A DNA stretch of 64,000 nt from Chryseobacterium candidae (GCF_004916905.1 NZ_SDLV01000047.1:1-64000), one strand, 5' to 3'; counted from the stretch's first letter, positions 16,926-26,630 are shown. Numbers and translations are program-made. The notes: a model not told the origin generated them from the sequence alone.

Positions 16926-17492
16926 ATGAAAAAGGTCTTAGCATCAGCATTCATTTTCTCTTTTATTTTCAGCAGTGCCCAGATTTCTGAATTTCAAAGG
17001 GCAGATTCACGCTATGAAAGAAAGAAAACGGCTCTGTATAATAAATATCCTAAGCCTAATGATTTAAGAACCAAGAAAGAATGGCTTTTGACAGAGGATA
17101 AAATAACTGCCTACAAGACCGCTTTGGATAAAGCTTCTCTTGAAGATCAGAAAATGATCACTGCAGATCCTCCTACGAAAACAAAAGTGAGTAAAGAAGC
17201 AGAATATGATAAAGGTAAAGCCGCTTTTCAAAAACTTTTATATGAAGCTGTAGATCTTGACTTTCTGAACTTTTCTTCGGAAACCTACAAAGCAACAATA
17301 AGTTTTGTGGTAGATTCTAAAGGGAACGCTCTTAATCCCAATGTAAAAGGAAATAATGAAGATGTAAACGCTTTCATTGAAGCCGCTTTTTACCGCATTA
17401 AAGATAAAGGCAAATGGAAACCCGCTGAAGACAAAGGGAAAACAGTCTCTTCCAATGTTTCTGTTCCTTTAACAATGTCCTTCAGAAAATAA
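16926..17492 (+). CDS. Secreted protein with TonB-C-like domain
   Basis: The 188-aa protein starts with a signal peptide (KKVLASAFIFSFIFSSAQ), then a helical charged region. The C-terminal 75 residues (ATISFVVDSKGNALNPNV to GKWKPAEDKGKTVSSNVSVPLTMSF) resemble the C-terminal fold of TonB-type proteins. It is probably periplasmic. It lacks a membrane anchor and Pro-rich spacer, so it is not a complete TonB. A strong terminator follows. Confidence 0.6.
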   Translation: MKKVLASAFIFSFIFSSAQISEFQRADSRYERKKTALYNKYPKPNDLRTKKEWLLTEDKITAYKTALDKASLEDQKMITADPPTKTKVSKEAEYDKGKAAFQKLLYEAVDLDFLNFSSETYKATISFVVDSKGNALNPNVKGNNEDVNAFIEAAFYRIKDKGKWKPAEDKGKTVSSNVSVPLTMSFRK

Positions 17493-17500
17493 TATATAGA

Positions 17501-17531
17501 ACCCGCTACGATGGTAGCGGGTTTCTTTTTC
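17501..17531 (+). terminator. Rho-independent terminator
   Basis: ACCCGCTAC / GTAGCGGGT forms a 9-bp stem with a 4-nt loop, followed by a T-rich run. It ends the pepT transcript unit. Confidence 0.9.
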
Positions 17532-17882
17532 TCTATTTAAAAATATTCCCATAATTCATTATATTATTGATACTAACTTAATATTATTCTTTTGGAAGCA
17601 TTCAATATCACCCTCTCATAGGGTCATTTGTCCAACTTATATGTTAATCTCATCCTGGATGACATCAAGCTTCAGGGTTTCGCAACTATTATATATTGTT
17701 TTGGAATCGCTCCTTTATCATACGAAGGAACTATCTCTCTTTTCAAAAAGAGTATCTGCTGTATCAGAAGAATTTCAGTTTCTAATACATTTTTTATCAT
17801 AAGAAAACCTCCTTTGCAGTGGCTTTTCTTTATATAAAAGCTACACATAAAATTCATTTACAACACATTAAGACAATTTTAT
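17532..17882. other. Gene-free stretch upstream of the leader-peptide gene
   Basis: About 350 bp hold only short overlapping frames on both strands (for example 17628-17837 plus and 17672-17857 minus) with no recognisable protein character or leader. No repeat, tRNA or strong hairpin is visible. A regulatory leader or small RNA for the gene at 17936 cannot be excluded. Confidence 0.4.
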
Positions 17883-17890
17883 TATATTTA
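17883..17890 (+). promoter_or_regulatory. Putative promoter -7 box of the Cys-rich peptide gene
   Basis: TATATTTA is one base from TAnnTTTG and lies 46 nt before the ATG at 17936. Confidence 0.35.
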
Positions 17891-17935
17891 CAAGGATGTA
17901 CAATTTTAAACAATAACATTTAATACCCAATTATC

Positions 17936-18178
17936 ATGAAAACAATGAAAAAACTTTTGAGAAAAGACTTATCTGCCATTATGGGCAGCGGTGGAGATGG
18001 CTGTCATATGGGAGGCAACTCTTATAATTGTCAGGACGACTGTCAATGCGCCTGGGGATATGCATGTGAAATGTATGAAGACGGAAATCCTGGACAATGT
18101 ATCGCTGTAGGCGGTGGAGGAAACCCTGGCGGCGGTGGCTGTATTCCTCCTTCTATTTGTGAAGAACAGCCTTATTAA
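17936..18178 (+). CDS. Bacteriocin-like Cys-rich peptide with double-glycine-type leader
   Basis: The 80-aa product begins with a basic leader, MKKLLRKDLSAIMGSGG, close to the L-x2-L-x2-I-x-GG pattern of leaders cut by peptidase-containing ABC exporters and common in short Chryseobacterium peptides. The mature part has seven cysteines, including CQDDCQCAWGYACEMY, and a Gly-rich linker (GGGGNPGGGGC). Exported signalling or antimicrobial peptides are plausible roles, but none is proven. No modification or transport gene is adjacent. The single-gene unit is closed by a strong terminator. Confidence 0.7.
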   Translation: MKTMKKLLRKDLSAIMGSGGDGCHMGGNSYNCQDDCQCAWGYACEMYEDGNPGQCIAVGGGGNPGGGGCIPPSICEEQPY

Positions 18179-18183
18179 ATAAT

Positions 18184-18216
18184 AAAACCCGGGAGTATTA
18201 ATACTTCCGGGTTTTT
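18184..18216 (+). terminator. Rho-independent terminator
   Basis: An AAACCCGG ... CCGGGTTT stem with an inner AGTAT/ATACT pair is followed by TTTTTGTT just after the peptide gene. Confidence 0.9.
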
Positions 18217-18434
18217 GTTATTCCTGTTTGTATCCAAGAAGATACCTCTCTCCTGGTGAACTTGCAACTATTTTTGATACAAAATTTATATAATTCTTTA
18301 TGCTACATTTTTTCATGAAAACATCTCTTTCATCAATTCCTGTAACCTCATATGAGAATAAAGTTCGTTTGAATGAAAGTCATCAAACATCATTTATTAC
18401 TAATACATTTTTTTTATTTCTTTATATTTTCAAT

Positions 18435-19634
18435 TTATTTTTTACTCTTATTTGTTTTCTTAACAATATGATACCCAAACCACACTGCAATCAATGCCAT
18501 TGCAGAACGGGTTATCACCATCGGAATAATAGAATCTGCTTCCAAAAAACCTAGCAGTGCTGACATTAAAAATGTAACCATCAGCTGCATAAAACCAAGT
18601 AATGCCGCAGCTGTTCCCCTTCCTTCCTTGAAGGGTGATAAGGCATGGGCTGACGTGATGGGAAACAAAATACCAATAGCCAGTAATGACAGATACAGCA
18701 TAGCAATTTCCAATCCTACAGAAAGGTTTTCAGCAGCAATCAGAATATGAAGTGTACATACGATCAGTAAAACAATGGTAGCAGCGAATAAAAGGGTGGC
18801 ATTGCTTATTCTTTTGATCAGTTTGGGCGTAATATAAGCAGCCGTTATCAAGGCCAATGAGTTGAAGGCAAAAATGAAACTGAATGTACTGCTCGAAAAC
18901 CCATGGATCTCCATGAATAAAAACGGAGCATTGGAAATGTAAATAATCAAAGAAGCAAACGCAATACTTCCTACCATCGTACTGTTAATAAAATCTCTGT
19001 TGGAGATGATCATTTTCAACTGGTCTTTTAATCCTTTTTCATCCAGTATTTCATCATCAGAAAGGTCAATTCTGGTATTGGTTTCCGGTACATATTTGTA
19101 GACCATGAAAAATGTGATCAGTCCCATGATGCATAAAAAAGCAAAAGAACTGTTCCAGCCCCAGAATTTAAGAAATACACTTCCCAGTAACGGGGCTGCA
19201 ATAGGTGCAATTCCACTGATCTGCGACTGTTGCGAAAAGATAGTGACTGCTTTATGCTTATCATACAGGTCTATAATGATTGCTCTTCCTATCACAATCC
19301 CGGCGCTTCCTCCGAACGCCTGCAGAAAACGCATCGCCCATAATACATAAATATCCGATGTAAAATAGATGGCTGTAGCTCCTATAATGAAAAGTAAAAG
19401 CCCACAGTACAACATGGGTTTCCTTCCTTTTTTGTCCGATAAAGGTCCCCATAAAAGCTGTCCGAAAGCAAATCCGGCAAAGAATACCGAAATAGATATC
19501 TGAATATGCCCGATATCCGTCTTAAAGATTTCGGCCATACTTGGGAAAGCGGGAAGATAAAGATCTATACTTAACGACTCCAGCGTGTTGAGCAGTGCAA
19601 GAATAAACACTACAATACTTAAATTCTTCTTCAT
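18435..19634 (-). CDS. MFS transporter, Bcr/CflA drug-resistance type
   Basis: The 399-aa protein has about twelve hydrophobic segments. It carries the motif GPLSDKKGRKP in the first cytoplasmic loop (MFS motif A) and the Bcr/CflA start SIDLYLPAFPSMAEIF. Members export drugs or small metabolites using the proton gradient. The AraC-type gene upstream on the same strand is a likely regulator. The exported compound cannot be read from sequence. Confidence 0.88.
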   Translation of the reverse strand: MKKNLSIVVFILALLNTLESLSIDLYLPAFPSMAEIFKTDIGHIQISISVFFAGFAFGQLLWGPLSDKKGRKPMLYCGLLLFIIGATAIYFTSDIYVLWAMRFLQAFGGSAGIVIGRAIIIDLYDKHKAVTIFSQQSQISGIAPIAAPLLGSVFLKFWGWNSSFAFLCIMGLITFFMVYKYVPETNTRIDLSDDEILDEKGLKDQLKMIISNRDFINSTMVGSIAFASLIIYISNAPFLFMEIHGFSSSTFSFIFAFNSLALITAAYITPKLIKRISNATLLFAATIVLLIVCTLHILIAAENLSVGLEIAMLYLSLLAIGILFPITSAHALSPFKEGRGTAAALLGFMQLMVTFLMSALLGFLEADSIIPMVITRSAMALIAVWFGYHIVKKTNKSKK

Positions 19635-19801
19635 AAATCACAATAAGCCTTTGCAGGCGTTTTTTCAGCTGCAAAATTGCTGTAAAAACAATCGTATTTC
19701 AATAAAAGAACTGAAGAAAGTATAGGACAAACTGAAGATTAAAAATGCAATAAAAGATGAAAATATTAATTTAACCCTATCATTATGGTAAATATTGAGG
19801 A

Positions 19802-20626
19802 TTATCTTTTTTCATTATTCTTAAAATTATCAGGATTCTGACCCGTATGTTTCTTGAAAAACCTTGAAAAATATGAAGCATCGTTAAACCCGAGTTTAAA
19901 AGCAATTTCCTTCACCGTGAGCGCTCCAAAGCTAAGCTCTCTTTTAGCCTCAAGGATAATACGCTGAGAAATCAACTTTTTTACAGTTGTTCCTCTCAGA
20001 TGGCGCACAATATCATTAAGATGATGGGTACTTATCTTTAACTGATCAGCATAGAAACCCGTCTCTTTATGCACTATATAGTGTCTGTCAATAAGTCCCA
20101 CCAGTTCCTGAATACGCTGGCGGTCATTCAGTAAAGGTTCCTGAGGGATAATCTGCTCTCCGATGATGATGCAAAATGCCTTCAGATAGGCCTTTAAAAG
20201 GTCTGTCCTGGAAGCGGCTTTATATTCCTGCTCCATCAGTGCTATGATGGTACTGCAGGTTTTTTCATTCCCCGGATTTAAAATAAAAGGAATTTCCCCT
20301 CCTGTAAGTACGGATTCTATATCACATGCTTCGTTGAAAATTTCTCTGCTTATTGCCATTGCATAGCCTTCCTCTCCTTCCAGTTTCATATTGAATGCCT
20401 GTCCGGGTGCAATGATGCAGATCTGATTGTTTTCAAGTTGATAGCTTTCAAAATCCAGTTCTAAGCAGCTGTTTTCATACACTTGTCTGAACCAGATAAT
20501 TTCAAAAAAATTATGCCGGTGAACATCATGAAAATTTTCAGGACCTGCCGCACTTAGCGTACTCATCTGAAATTCTTCAGAGGTCAGATGGTGAACAGGA
20601 ATTTCTTTTTCAGGCGTAGTCATCAC
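19802..20626 (-). CDS. AraC-family transcriptional regulator
   Basis: The 274-aa protein has an N-terminal cupin-like ligand domain (HRHNFFEIIWF near residue 37, then APGQAFNM) and a C-terminal double helix-turn-helix domain ending in VKEIAFKLGFNDASYFSRFFKKHTGQNPDNF. It lies 167 bp upstream of the exporter on the same strand and probably controls it. The effector is unknown. Confidence 0.9.
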   Translation of the reverse strand: MMTTPEKEIPVHHLTSEEFQMSTLSAAGPENFHDVHRHNFFEIIWFRQVYENSCLELDFESYQLENNQICIIAPGQAFNMKLEGEEGYAMAISREIFNEACDIESVLTGGEIPFILNPGNEKTCSTIIALMEQEYKAASRTDLLKAYLKAFCIIIGEQIIPQEPLLNDRQRIQELVGLIDRHYIVHKETGFYADQLKISTHHLNDIVRHLRGTTVKKLISQRIILEAKRELSFGALTVKEIAFKLGFNDASYFSRFFKKHTGQNPDNFKNNEKR

Positions 20627-20720
20627 TAAAGTGTAAAATAATTAACTGGAAACAAAAACCACAGCAAAAAAATGCTGCGGTTCTCTTACAATATTTAAAA
20701 TTAAATATAATTTTTCGGTT

Positions 20721-21773
20721 TTATTGGTTTAAAAAAGCATCCCATCCCTGAGCGGTGAGCGCTACCAGCTGGTTTGATCCTCTTGCCACCATAAAGTTTC
20801 CATCTTCTTTTTCTACGGCATGTCCTATAATGGTAAAATCCGGATGGTTTTTAATTTTATCAAAATCATTCGGTGAAATTGTGAACAGAAGTTCATAATC
20901 TTCACCACCGCTTAAAGCAGTCATTACCGGATTTAAATTCATTTCATCTGCCGTAGAGATGGTAAGGTTATCCAATGGAACTTTCTCTTCATACAATCTG
21001 AAACCTACCTTTGACTGATCTGAAAGGTGAAGGATTTCGGAAGCCAGACCATCTGAAATATCAATCATAGACGTTGGTTTAATATCCAACTCTTCCAGAA
21101 TTGTTTTAACATCTGTTCTGGCTTCAGGCTTCAGCTGCCTTTCAAGGATATAATCATAGCCTTCCATTTCAGGCTGCATATTCGGATCAGCAAGATAAAC
21201 AGCGTGCTCTCTTTCCAGAATCTGTAAACCCATATAGGCTCCGCCTAAATCTCCTGTTACTACAAGAAGATCGTTTGGTTTTGCTCCGCTTCTTTTTACG
21301 ATATTTTCTTCATTTTCAATTCCTACAGCCGTAATGCTCATGACCAGCCCAGAATTGGAACTTGTGGTATCTCCTCCTATCAGATCTACTTTATATCTTC
21401 CACATGCTGCCTGAATTCCGGAATAAATTTCCTCTAAAGCTTCTACCGGAAAACGGTTGGATACCGCAAGGGAAACCAATATCTGTGTAGGTGTTGCATT
21501 CATCGCAGCAATATCGCTTAGGTTCACAACCACCGCTTTATAACCTAAATGCTTTAGAGGAACATACCCCAGATTAAAATGTACTCCTTCCGCCAGTACA
21601 TCTGTTGTAAGAACTACTTTTTTGTTGCCGGGATTAATGACTGCCGCATCATCTCCTACTCCAAGTTCTGAAGATTCATTGGATAAAGGAAAATACTCTG
21701 TCAAATGTTTAATAAGACCAAACTCTCCTAATTTTGAAATGGGCGTCAGCTCCTGTGATTTATCTTCAAACAT
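20721..21773 (-). CDS. thiL: Thiamine-monophosphate kinase
   Basis: The protein of about 350 aa has the ThiL signatures: GEFGLIKHLTEYFP at the N-terminus, GVGDDAAVI, TTDVLAEGVHF, VNLSDIAAMNATP, GGDTTSSNSGL and DISDGLASEILHL. It phosphorylates thiamine monophosphate to the diphosphate cofactor. The frame extends 16 codons further upstream, but ATG at 21773 gives the family's usual start and the extra part is low-complexity. Other thiamine genes are not in the window. Confidence 0.93.
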   Translation of the reverse strand: MFEDKSQELTPISKLGEFGLIKHLTEYFPLSNESSELGVGDDAAVINPGNKKVVLTTDVLAEGVHFNLGYVPLKHLGYKAVVVNLSDIAAMNATPTQILVSLAVSNRFPVEALEEIYSGIQAACGRYKVDLIGGDTTSSNSGLVMSITAVGIENEENIVKRSGAKPNDLLVVTGDLGGAYMGLQILEREHAVYLADPNMQPEMEGYDYILERQLKPEARTDVKTILEELDIKPTSMIDISDGLASEILHLSDQSKVGFRLYEEKVPLDNLTISTADEMNLNPVMTALSGGEDYELLFTISPNDFDKIKNHPDFTIIGHAVEKEDGNFMVARGSNQLVALTAQGWDAFLNQ

Positions 21774-21862
21774 AAATTTCTTTTTATAAGTGATGATTGA
21801 TAAATGATAATTGATATTCATGAATACAGATTTTTATTCTGCATCAACCATCATTCATCATT

Positions 21863-22357
21863 TTATATATTAATTTCTGCCGGGTCAATATTGTGTGGGT
21901 GGAAAGGAAACTTCTTGAAGTCTTCTTTCGATAATACAACAGTGTCCGGGGTTTTATATTTATTCATTGCTTCCACTACATCATCCGGTGGAGTGGTCAT
22001 TTTTCTAAGCATCATATCAATCCATACCCCTGTAGCTTCCGCTGTAGCGCAGTGCATTCCGTCCGGAGTATAGAATTTGTGTACGAAACGGTAGATGGAA
22101 GAATCCTCTGCACATCCGTCTATTTCAACACTTACAATAACAATCTGATCTGCATAGATTTCTTTGAAGAAAGAATATCTTTCATGCAGGATTACCGGGC
22201 CTATTCCCCATCTGCTCAGCTGGGTAACTCCCATTTTCTCTTTAGTCATAAAAGCCATTCTGGCTTGTGCACAATATTGTACATAGGATGAATTAGCCAG
22301 GTGCTTGTTGGCATCAAGATCACTCCATCTTACTTCAAATTTATGGTAGAAAATCAT
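21863..22357 (-). CDS. Acyl-CoA thioesterase (hotdog fold)
   Basis: The protein of about 164 aa has the 4-hydroxybenzoyl-CoA thioesterase-type hotdog pattern: FEVRWSDLDANKHLANSSYVQYCAQAR with the catalytic Asp. It hydrolyses acyl-CoA or acyl-ACP thioesters. ATG at 22357 is preferred over 22408 because it starts directly before the conserved region. A minus-strand -7 box, TATTTTTG, lies at 22396-22403. Confidence 0.8.
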   Translation of the reverse strand: MIFYHKFEVRWSDLDANKHLANSSYVQYCAQARMAFMTKEKMGVTQLSRWGIGPVILHERYSFFKEIYADQIVIVSVEIDGCAEDSSIYRFVHKFYTPDGMHCATAEATGVWIDMMLRKMTTPPDDVVEAMNKYKTPDTVVLSKEDFKKFPFHPHNIDPAEINI

Positions 22358-22395
22358 TTGAAAATCGTTTTTGGGTATTATAAAATAATAATCTT

Positions 22396-22403
22396 CAAAA
22401 ATA
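22396..22403 (-). promoter_or_regulatory. Promoter -7 box of the thioesterase gene
   Basis: The minus strand reads TATTTTTG. Its position about 39 nt before ATG 22357 supports that start over 22408, which would place the box inside the gene. Confidence 0.4.
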
Positions 22404-22430
22404 CTCAAATAAGATGGTTTATAAAAATTG

Positions 22431-22438
22431 TACTTTTG
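22431..22438 (+). promoter_or_regulatory. Promoter -7 box of the flavoprotein gene
   Basis: TACTTTTG matches TAnnTTTG, 33 nt before ATG 22472. Confidence 0.45.
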
Positions 22439-22471
22439 AAAAAATAATCTTCCGCATAGGATTACATATAC

Positions 22472-23674
22472 ATGAAACAGATCATTATTATCGGAGGCGG
22501 TGCTGCGGGCTTTTTCTGCGCATCTAATCTTGACGAAAAGAAATATACAATTACTATTTTAGAGCAGAACTCAGATGTCCTTCAGAAAGTTAAAATTTCC
22601 GGAGGCGGACGATGCAATGTGACTCACGCATGCTTTGATCCAAGGGAACTTGTTCAGTTTTATCCCCGTGGAAACAAGGAACTGCTAAGTGTCTTTACTA
22701 AATTTCAGCCCGGTGATACAATGGAATGGTTCGATCAGCGTAACGTTCCTTTGAAAATTGAAAATGATAACAGAACTTTTCCTGAAAGTAATTCTTCCCA
22801 GACCATCATCAATACTTTTCTGAACGAAACTCAAAAGAAAAATATATCAGTAAAGACAAAATGTACGGTAAAAGAGATTGAAAAACAGGATACAAAGTAT
22901 ATTGTGAAAACCAATTCCGGAGATTTTGAAGCAGATTATATTGTTTACACAACCGGAAGTTCTCCAAAATCGTTGAAAATTATCGAAAATCTGGGTCATA
23001 AGATTGTAGACCTTGTTCCTTCCCTTTTTACATTCAATATTAAAGATGAATTGCTGAAAGATCTTCCTGGAACCAGTTTTGAAAACGCTGGTATTTCAAT
23101 TCCAAAGCTTAAAACAGAAGAAAGCGGACCCTTGCTTATTACGCATTGGGGTCTTTCCGGACCGGCTGTTCTGAAAATCTCTGCGTGGGAAGCGATAAGC
23201 CTGGCAAAGCTGAAATACAACTTTGAAATTGAAGTTAATTTTATTTCCATAGATATAGATGAAGCGGAAGAAATGTTCCAGAATTTCAAGCAAAGCAATC
23301 CTAAAAAAACGATCGGGCAATCTAAGATCTTTGATATTACCAACCGATTCTGGCAGAAAATTTTAGAGATCTCAAAGGTCGATCTCAACAAACAGGTGGC
23401 TAATATTTCCGGAAAAGAAATGCAGAAAGTTCTGGAAAATCTTTGCCAAAAGAAGTTTCAGGTAACCGGGAAATCGACATTTAAAGACGAGTTTGTAACC
23501 GCCGGAGGCGTTGATTTAAAGGAAATTAACTTTAAAAATATGTCTTCCAAATTACTTCCTAATTTCTATATTGCCGGAGAAGTTTTGAATATCGATGCCG
23601 TGACGGGAGGATTCAATTTCCAGGCTTGCTGGAGTGAAGGATGGCTGATTGCACAGGATCTCAACGGCTTGTAA
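22472..23674 (+). CDS. FAD-dependent oxidoreductase, HI0933/BaiN-like
   Basis: The 400-aa flavoprotein opens with the dinucleotide-binding motif IIIGGGAAGFFCA. It also has KVKISGGGRCNVTH, the HI0933 family hallmark, and ends with AGEVLNIDAVTGGFNFQACWSEG, the second FAD contact. The family's physiological substrate is mostly unknown; BaiN reduces bile-acid intermediates in gut bacteria. It is cytosolic. The stop is 32 bp before the next start. Confidence 0.88.
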   Translation: MKQIIIIGGGAAGFFCASNLDEKKYTITILEQNSDVLQKVKISGGGRCNVTHACFDPRELVQFYPRGNKELLSVFTKFQPGDTMEWFDQRNVPLKIENDNRTFPESNSSQTIINTFLNETQKKNISVKTKCTVKEIEKQDTKYIVKTNSGDFEADYIVYTTGSSPKSLKIIENLGHKIVDLVPSLFTFNIKDELLKDLPGTSFENAGISIPKLKTEESGPLLITHWGLSGPAVLKISAWEAISLAKLKYNFEIEVNFISIDIDEAEEMFQNFKQSNPKKTIGQSKIFDITNRFWQKILEISKVDLNKQVANISGKEMQKVLENLCQKKFQVTGKSTFKDEFVTAGGVDLKEINFKNMSSKLLPNFYIAGEVLNIDAVTGGFNFQACWSEGWLIAQDLNGL

Positions 23675-23706
23675 AAAAATTATTACTTTTAATAAAAACT
23701 AAATAC

Positions 23707-25005
23707 ATGAAAAAAAATTTCGGTTTCTTTCTTTTACTCTGGTCCTTTTTAGGATACAGCCAGGAAAAAACAATTGTCTCTGACTGGACATCATTCACAC
23801 AAGCTGTCAATATAGAGCATAAACAGAATTGGAACTTCCGTATAACTGCAAAAATCAGAAAAGATAATGAGGATAATGGTTCCAATTGCGGGCTATGGTG
23901 CAGAATAGACAATAAAGATAAGTCTACCGGTTTCTTTGAAAATCAATATTACGGAATCAAAGTTACCCATGAATGGAAACCCTACGAAATAAAAGGAACC
24001 ATCAGCCCCTCTGCGAAGACCATAAATATTGGTGCATTTGCCCAAAACAACGGTAATTTTTATTTTGACGATTTTAAGCTGGAAATCAATGATGGAAAAT
24101 CAAAAAAATGGATTGAAATCCCTCTGGAAAATTCAGGTTTTGAGAAAGATATTACATCCGGTGGCTGGTTTGAAGGAATCCATTCTCAGAAAGTAACGCA
24201 CGTAAAACACTTTACAATTGGAGCTTCAGATTATAAGCCATTCAGCGGCAATAAGTCATTACTGATCAAAGGGCATGACATTATCGGTACAATGCCGCAT
24301 GGAAAATTTATGGATGTTAACGGCATCAAATTGTATTATGAAGTTTATGGAGAAGGTGAACCCGTGCTTATGCTTCATGGCAATGGCCAATCTATCAGTG
24401 CCTTTATGAACCAGAAAGACACCTTTGCTAAAAAATACAAAGTGATCATTGTCGATTGCCGTGAACGGGGACGATCTACGTATGACAAAACGAAAGAACT
24501 TACTTTTGATATTCAGACAGAGGATCTTAAACAGTTTTTAGAGAAGCTGAACATCAAAAAAACAAAAATTCTTGGCTGGAGTGACGGAGGAATTCTTGCA
24601 CTGTCTATGGCAATGAAATATCCCGAAATGGTAGACAAAATTGCCTGTTCAGGAGCCAATATTTTTCCGGAAGGAGTTAAAGATGATGAGTTAAAATCCA
24701 TAAAAGAAATGCTCGTGAACCTTATTAAAGAGAATAAAGACCATAAAAATGATGTTTTTATAGACCTTTTGAATCTGGATTTGAAATATCCTCAATGGAA
24801 GTATGAAGATCTTAAAAAAATTCAGTGCCCATCATTGATTATTGCGGGTGATAAAGACCTTATAAAAACAGAGCATACTGTAAAAATAGCAGAATCTATC
24901 CCAAAAGGGCAATTGGCTATTATACCTAATTCAAGCCATTATGCTCCTGAAGAAAAACCGGAATTGTTTAATGAATTAGTCATTGATTTCTTTGAAAATA
25001 AATAA
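23707..25005 (+). CDS. Secreted alpha/beta hydrolase with N-terminal beta domain
   Basis: The protein of about 432 aa has a signal peptide (KKNFGFFLLLWSFLGYSQ). Residues 20-190 form a strand-rich domain (GLWCRIDNKD, GNFYFDDFKLEIND) like carbohydrate-binding or jelly-roll modules. The C-terminal alpha/beta hydrolase domain has VLMLHGNGQS (oxyanion region), GWSDGG (nucleophile Ser), IIAGDKDLI (Asp) and NSSHYAPEE (His). An exported esterase or lipase is likely. ATG at 23707 is chosen over 23641 because the signal peptide starts there. Confidence 0.82.
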   Translation: MKKNFGFFLLLWSFLGYSQEKTIVSDWTSFTQAVNIEHKQNWNFRITAKIRKDNEDNGSNCGLWCRIDNKDKSTGFFENQYYGIKVTHEWKPYEIKGTISPSAKTINIGAFAQNNGNFYFDDFKLEINDGKSKKWIEIPLENSGFEKDITSGGWFEGIHSQKVTHVKHFTIGASDYKPFSGNKSLLIKGHDIIGTMPHGKFMDVNGIKLYYEVYGEGEPVLMLHGNGQSISAFMNQKDTFAKKYKVIIVDCRERGRSTYDKTKELTFDIQTEDLKQFLEKLNIKKTKILGWSDGGILALSMAMKYPEMVDKIACSGANIFPEGVKDDELKSIKEMLVNLIKENKDHKNDVFIDLLNLDLKYPQWKYEDLKKIQCPSLIIAGDKDLIKTEHTVKIAESIPKGQLAIIPNSSHYAPEEKPELFNELVIDFFENK

Positions 25006-25041
25006 TACTCTAAAGCGTCAGTATTTAAATTAAAACAGACA

Positions 25042-25689
25042 ATGCTATCTGCCAAAAGAAATATCTCTTTTTTCTTTAAAATCCTTACAATACTTTTAGT
25101 TTTAGGGTTCGGGTATTTCTTTTGGCTGATGCTGAAAATTACCTTAGAATATATTCCTTTTAATCCTGAAGTCAGCTTTCTGATGATCAAACAGACGGAA
25201 GTAACAGAAAGACCAGAGTATCTCACGTTTTTCTATACTCATGTTTATACAAGTATTTTTGTGCTTCTTTCGGGTTTTCTTGCTTTGCTCAGAAAGAATT
25301 TTGGACTCAAAAATTTTCACAGGAATATAGGAAAAATATATATTTTTCTCCTTCTGATTTTTGCCGCGCCTTCAGGTATTTATATGGGTATTTTTGCCAA
25401 CGGAGGCCTTCTGTCAAAGATTTCCTTCGTTATTTTAGGCTTTTTATGGTGGTTTTCAACGTTGAAAGCTTATCAGCTGGCCAGACAGAAAATGTTCAAA
25501 GAACACAAACAATGGATGTGGCGGAGCTTTGCTTTTACATTATCTGCTATTACCCTGAGAATGTGGAAAGTAATTATTGTATATTTATTTCATCCCAACC
25601 CGATGGACGTTTATCAGATCATTGCCTGGCTGGGCTGGATTCCCAACATCCTTATTATTGAATATTTAATCACAAAAAAACATCTATGA
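25042..25689 (+). CDS. DUF2306-like multipass membrane protein
   Basis: The 215-aa protein has about six hydrophobic segments. Histidines in FYTHVYTSIF, HRNIGKIYIF and EHKQWMWRSFAF match the pattern of DUF2306 membrane proteins, which could bind haem. Function is unknown. Its stop overlaps the next gene as ATGA. Confidence 0.65.
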   Translation: MLSAKRNISFFFKILTILLVLGFGYFFWLMLKITLEYIPFNPEVSFLMIKQTEVTERPEYLTFFYTHVYTSIFVLLSGFLALLRKNFGLKNFHRNIGKIYIFLLLIFAAPSGIYMGIFANGGLLSKISFVILGFLWWFSTLKAYQLARQKMFKEHKQWMWRSFAFTLSAITLRMWKVIIVYLFHPNPMDVYQIIAWLGWIPNILIIEYLITKKHL

Positions 25690-26606
25690 AAATTCTAAAT
25701 TATACCCTGATTTCCTTGCTGACAGTTTCCCTGATAAGCTGCAAAAAAGAGGGAAAAACTACTGAATCGGGAAAAGATTCTCTGACCACAAAGAAGGACT
25801 CTGTGGTAATCCCCGAGGTTCACAAAGAATATTACGGAATTTATACCGGTGAATTTGCCGGAATGGAAAAGGTTATTGACCCAACCGATGGCTCAGAATA
25901 TGATGTCAGTAACTACAAAAGAATTTCTTTAAAGATCAACAGAATCACCAAAGACAGTGTTTACGGACAAAGTATCGTTAATGGTAACCAGCGTCCGTTC
26001 AGAGGAGTTTTCAATGAATCAACCGCTTCTTTTGTTCTGGATGAACCCGGCAATGATAAAACAGACGGAAGGTTTGAAGTAAAACTGAAAGGAGACAGCT
26101 TAACCGGAAAATGGAACGCTTTTGATAAAACTTCCGTAAAAGCCCCTTCAAAAACGCTTAAACTTACCAAAAAAGAATTTGTTTATAACCCTAACTTTAT
26201 GCTGGATAAGGATTCTGATCTGGTAGACTGGTCAAATTCCAAAGAATTTACCGAAAAATATACAGATGAAGAAACCGGAAAAACGGAAAGCTATAAAACG
26301 ACTAAAAACCGTTTCGCATCGGAAGCCATCTTCAAACTGAATGCATCGAAGCAAAAGCTTACGGAAAAAGACCTTAAAAACTTAAGAAAGCTGGATCTTG
26401 AGATCATCAAAAACTCAGTATTTGCAAGACATGGATATTCCTTTAAAAAAGAAACCTACAGGAATTTCTTTGAGCAAACAGACTGGTATATTCCTGTTTC
26501 CAGCAATGTAGATAATGATCTTTCGCCTATGGAAAAGGAAAATGTGGCTTTACTGAACCGTTTTACCAAATATGCGGAAGATAAATATGATAGTTTTGGG
26601 AGATAG
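25686..26606 (+). CDS. Lipoprotein with C-terminal YARHG domain
   Basis: The 306-aa protein has a lipoprotein signal (LISLLTVSLISCKK, lipobox Cys at about 19). The middle part is strand-rich (YGIYTGEFAGM, GKWNAFDKTS). A YARHG-type domain lies near the end (KNSVFARHGYSFKKETYRNFFEQTDWY), a module of extracellular or periplasmic proteins of unknown role. It is translationally coupled to the membrane-protein gene. Confidence 0.78.
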   Translation: MKILNYTLISLLTVSLISCKKEGKTTESGKDSLTTKKDSVVIPEVHKEYYGIYTGEFAGMEKVIDPTDGSEYDVSNYKRISLKINRITKDSVYGQSIVNGNQRPFRGVFNESTASFVLDEPGNDKTDGRFEVKLKGDSLTGKWNAFDKTSVKAPSKTLKLTKKEFVYNPNFMLDKDSDLVDWSNSKEFTEKYTDEETGKTESYKTTKNRFASEAIFKLNASKQKLTEKDLKNLRKLDLEIIKNSVFARHGYSFKKETYRNFFEQTDWYIPVSSNVDNDLSPMEKENVALLNRFTKYAEDKYDSFGR

Positions 26607-26630
26607 AGAATAGGTTTTAGGTAGCAGGGA

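Noticed and set aside
17628..17857. Two opposite short frames in the gap before the Cys-rich peptide
   Set aside because: No ribosome site, family match or leader; they overlap each other.
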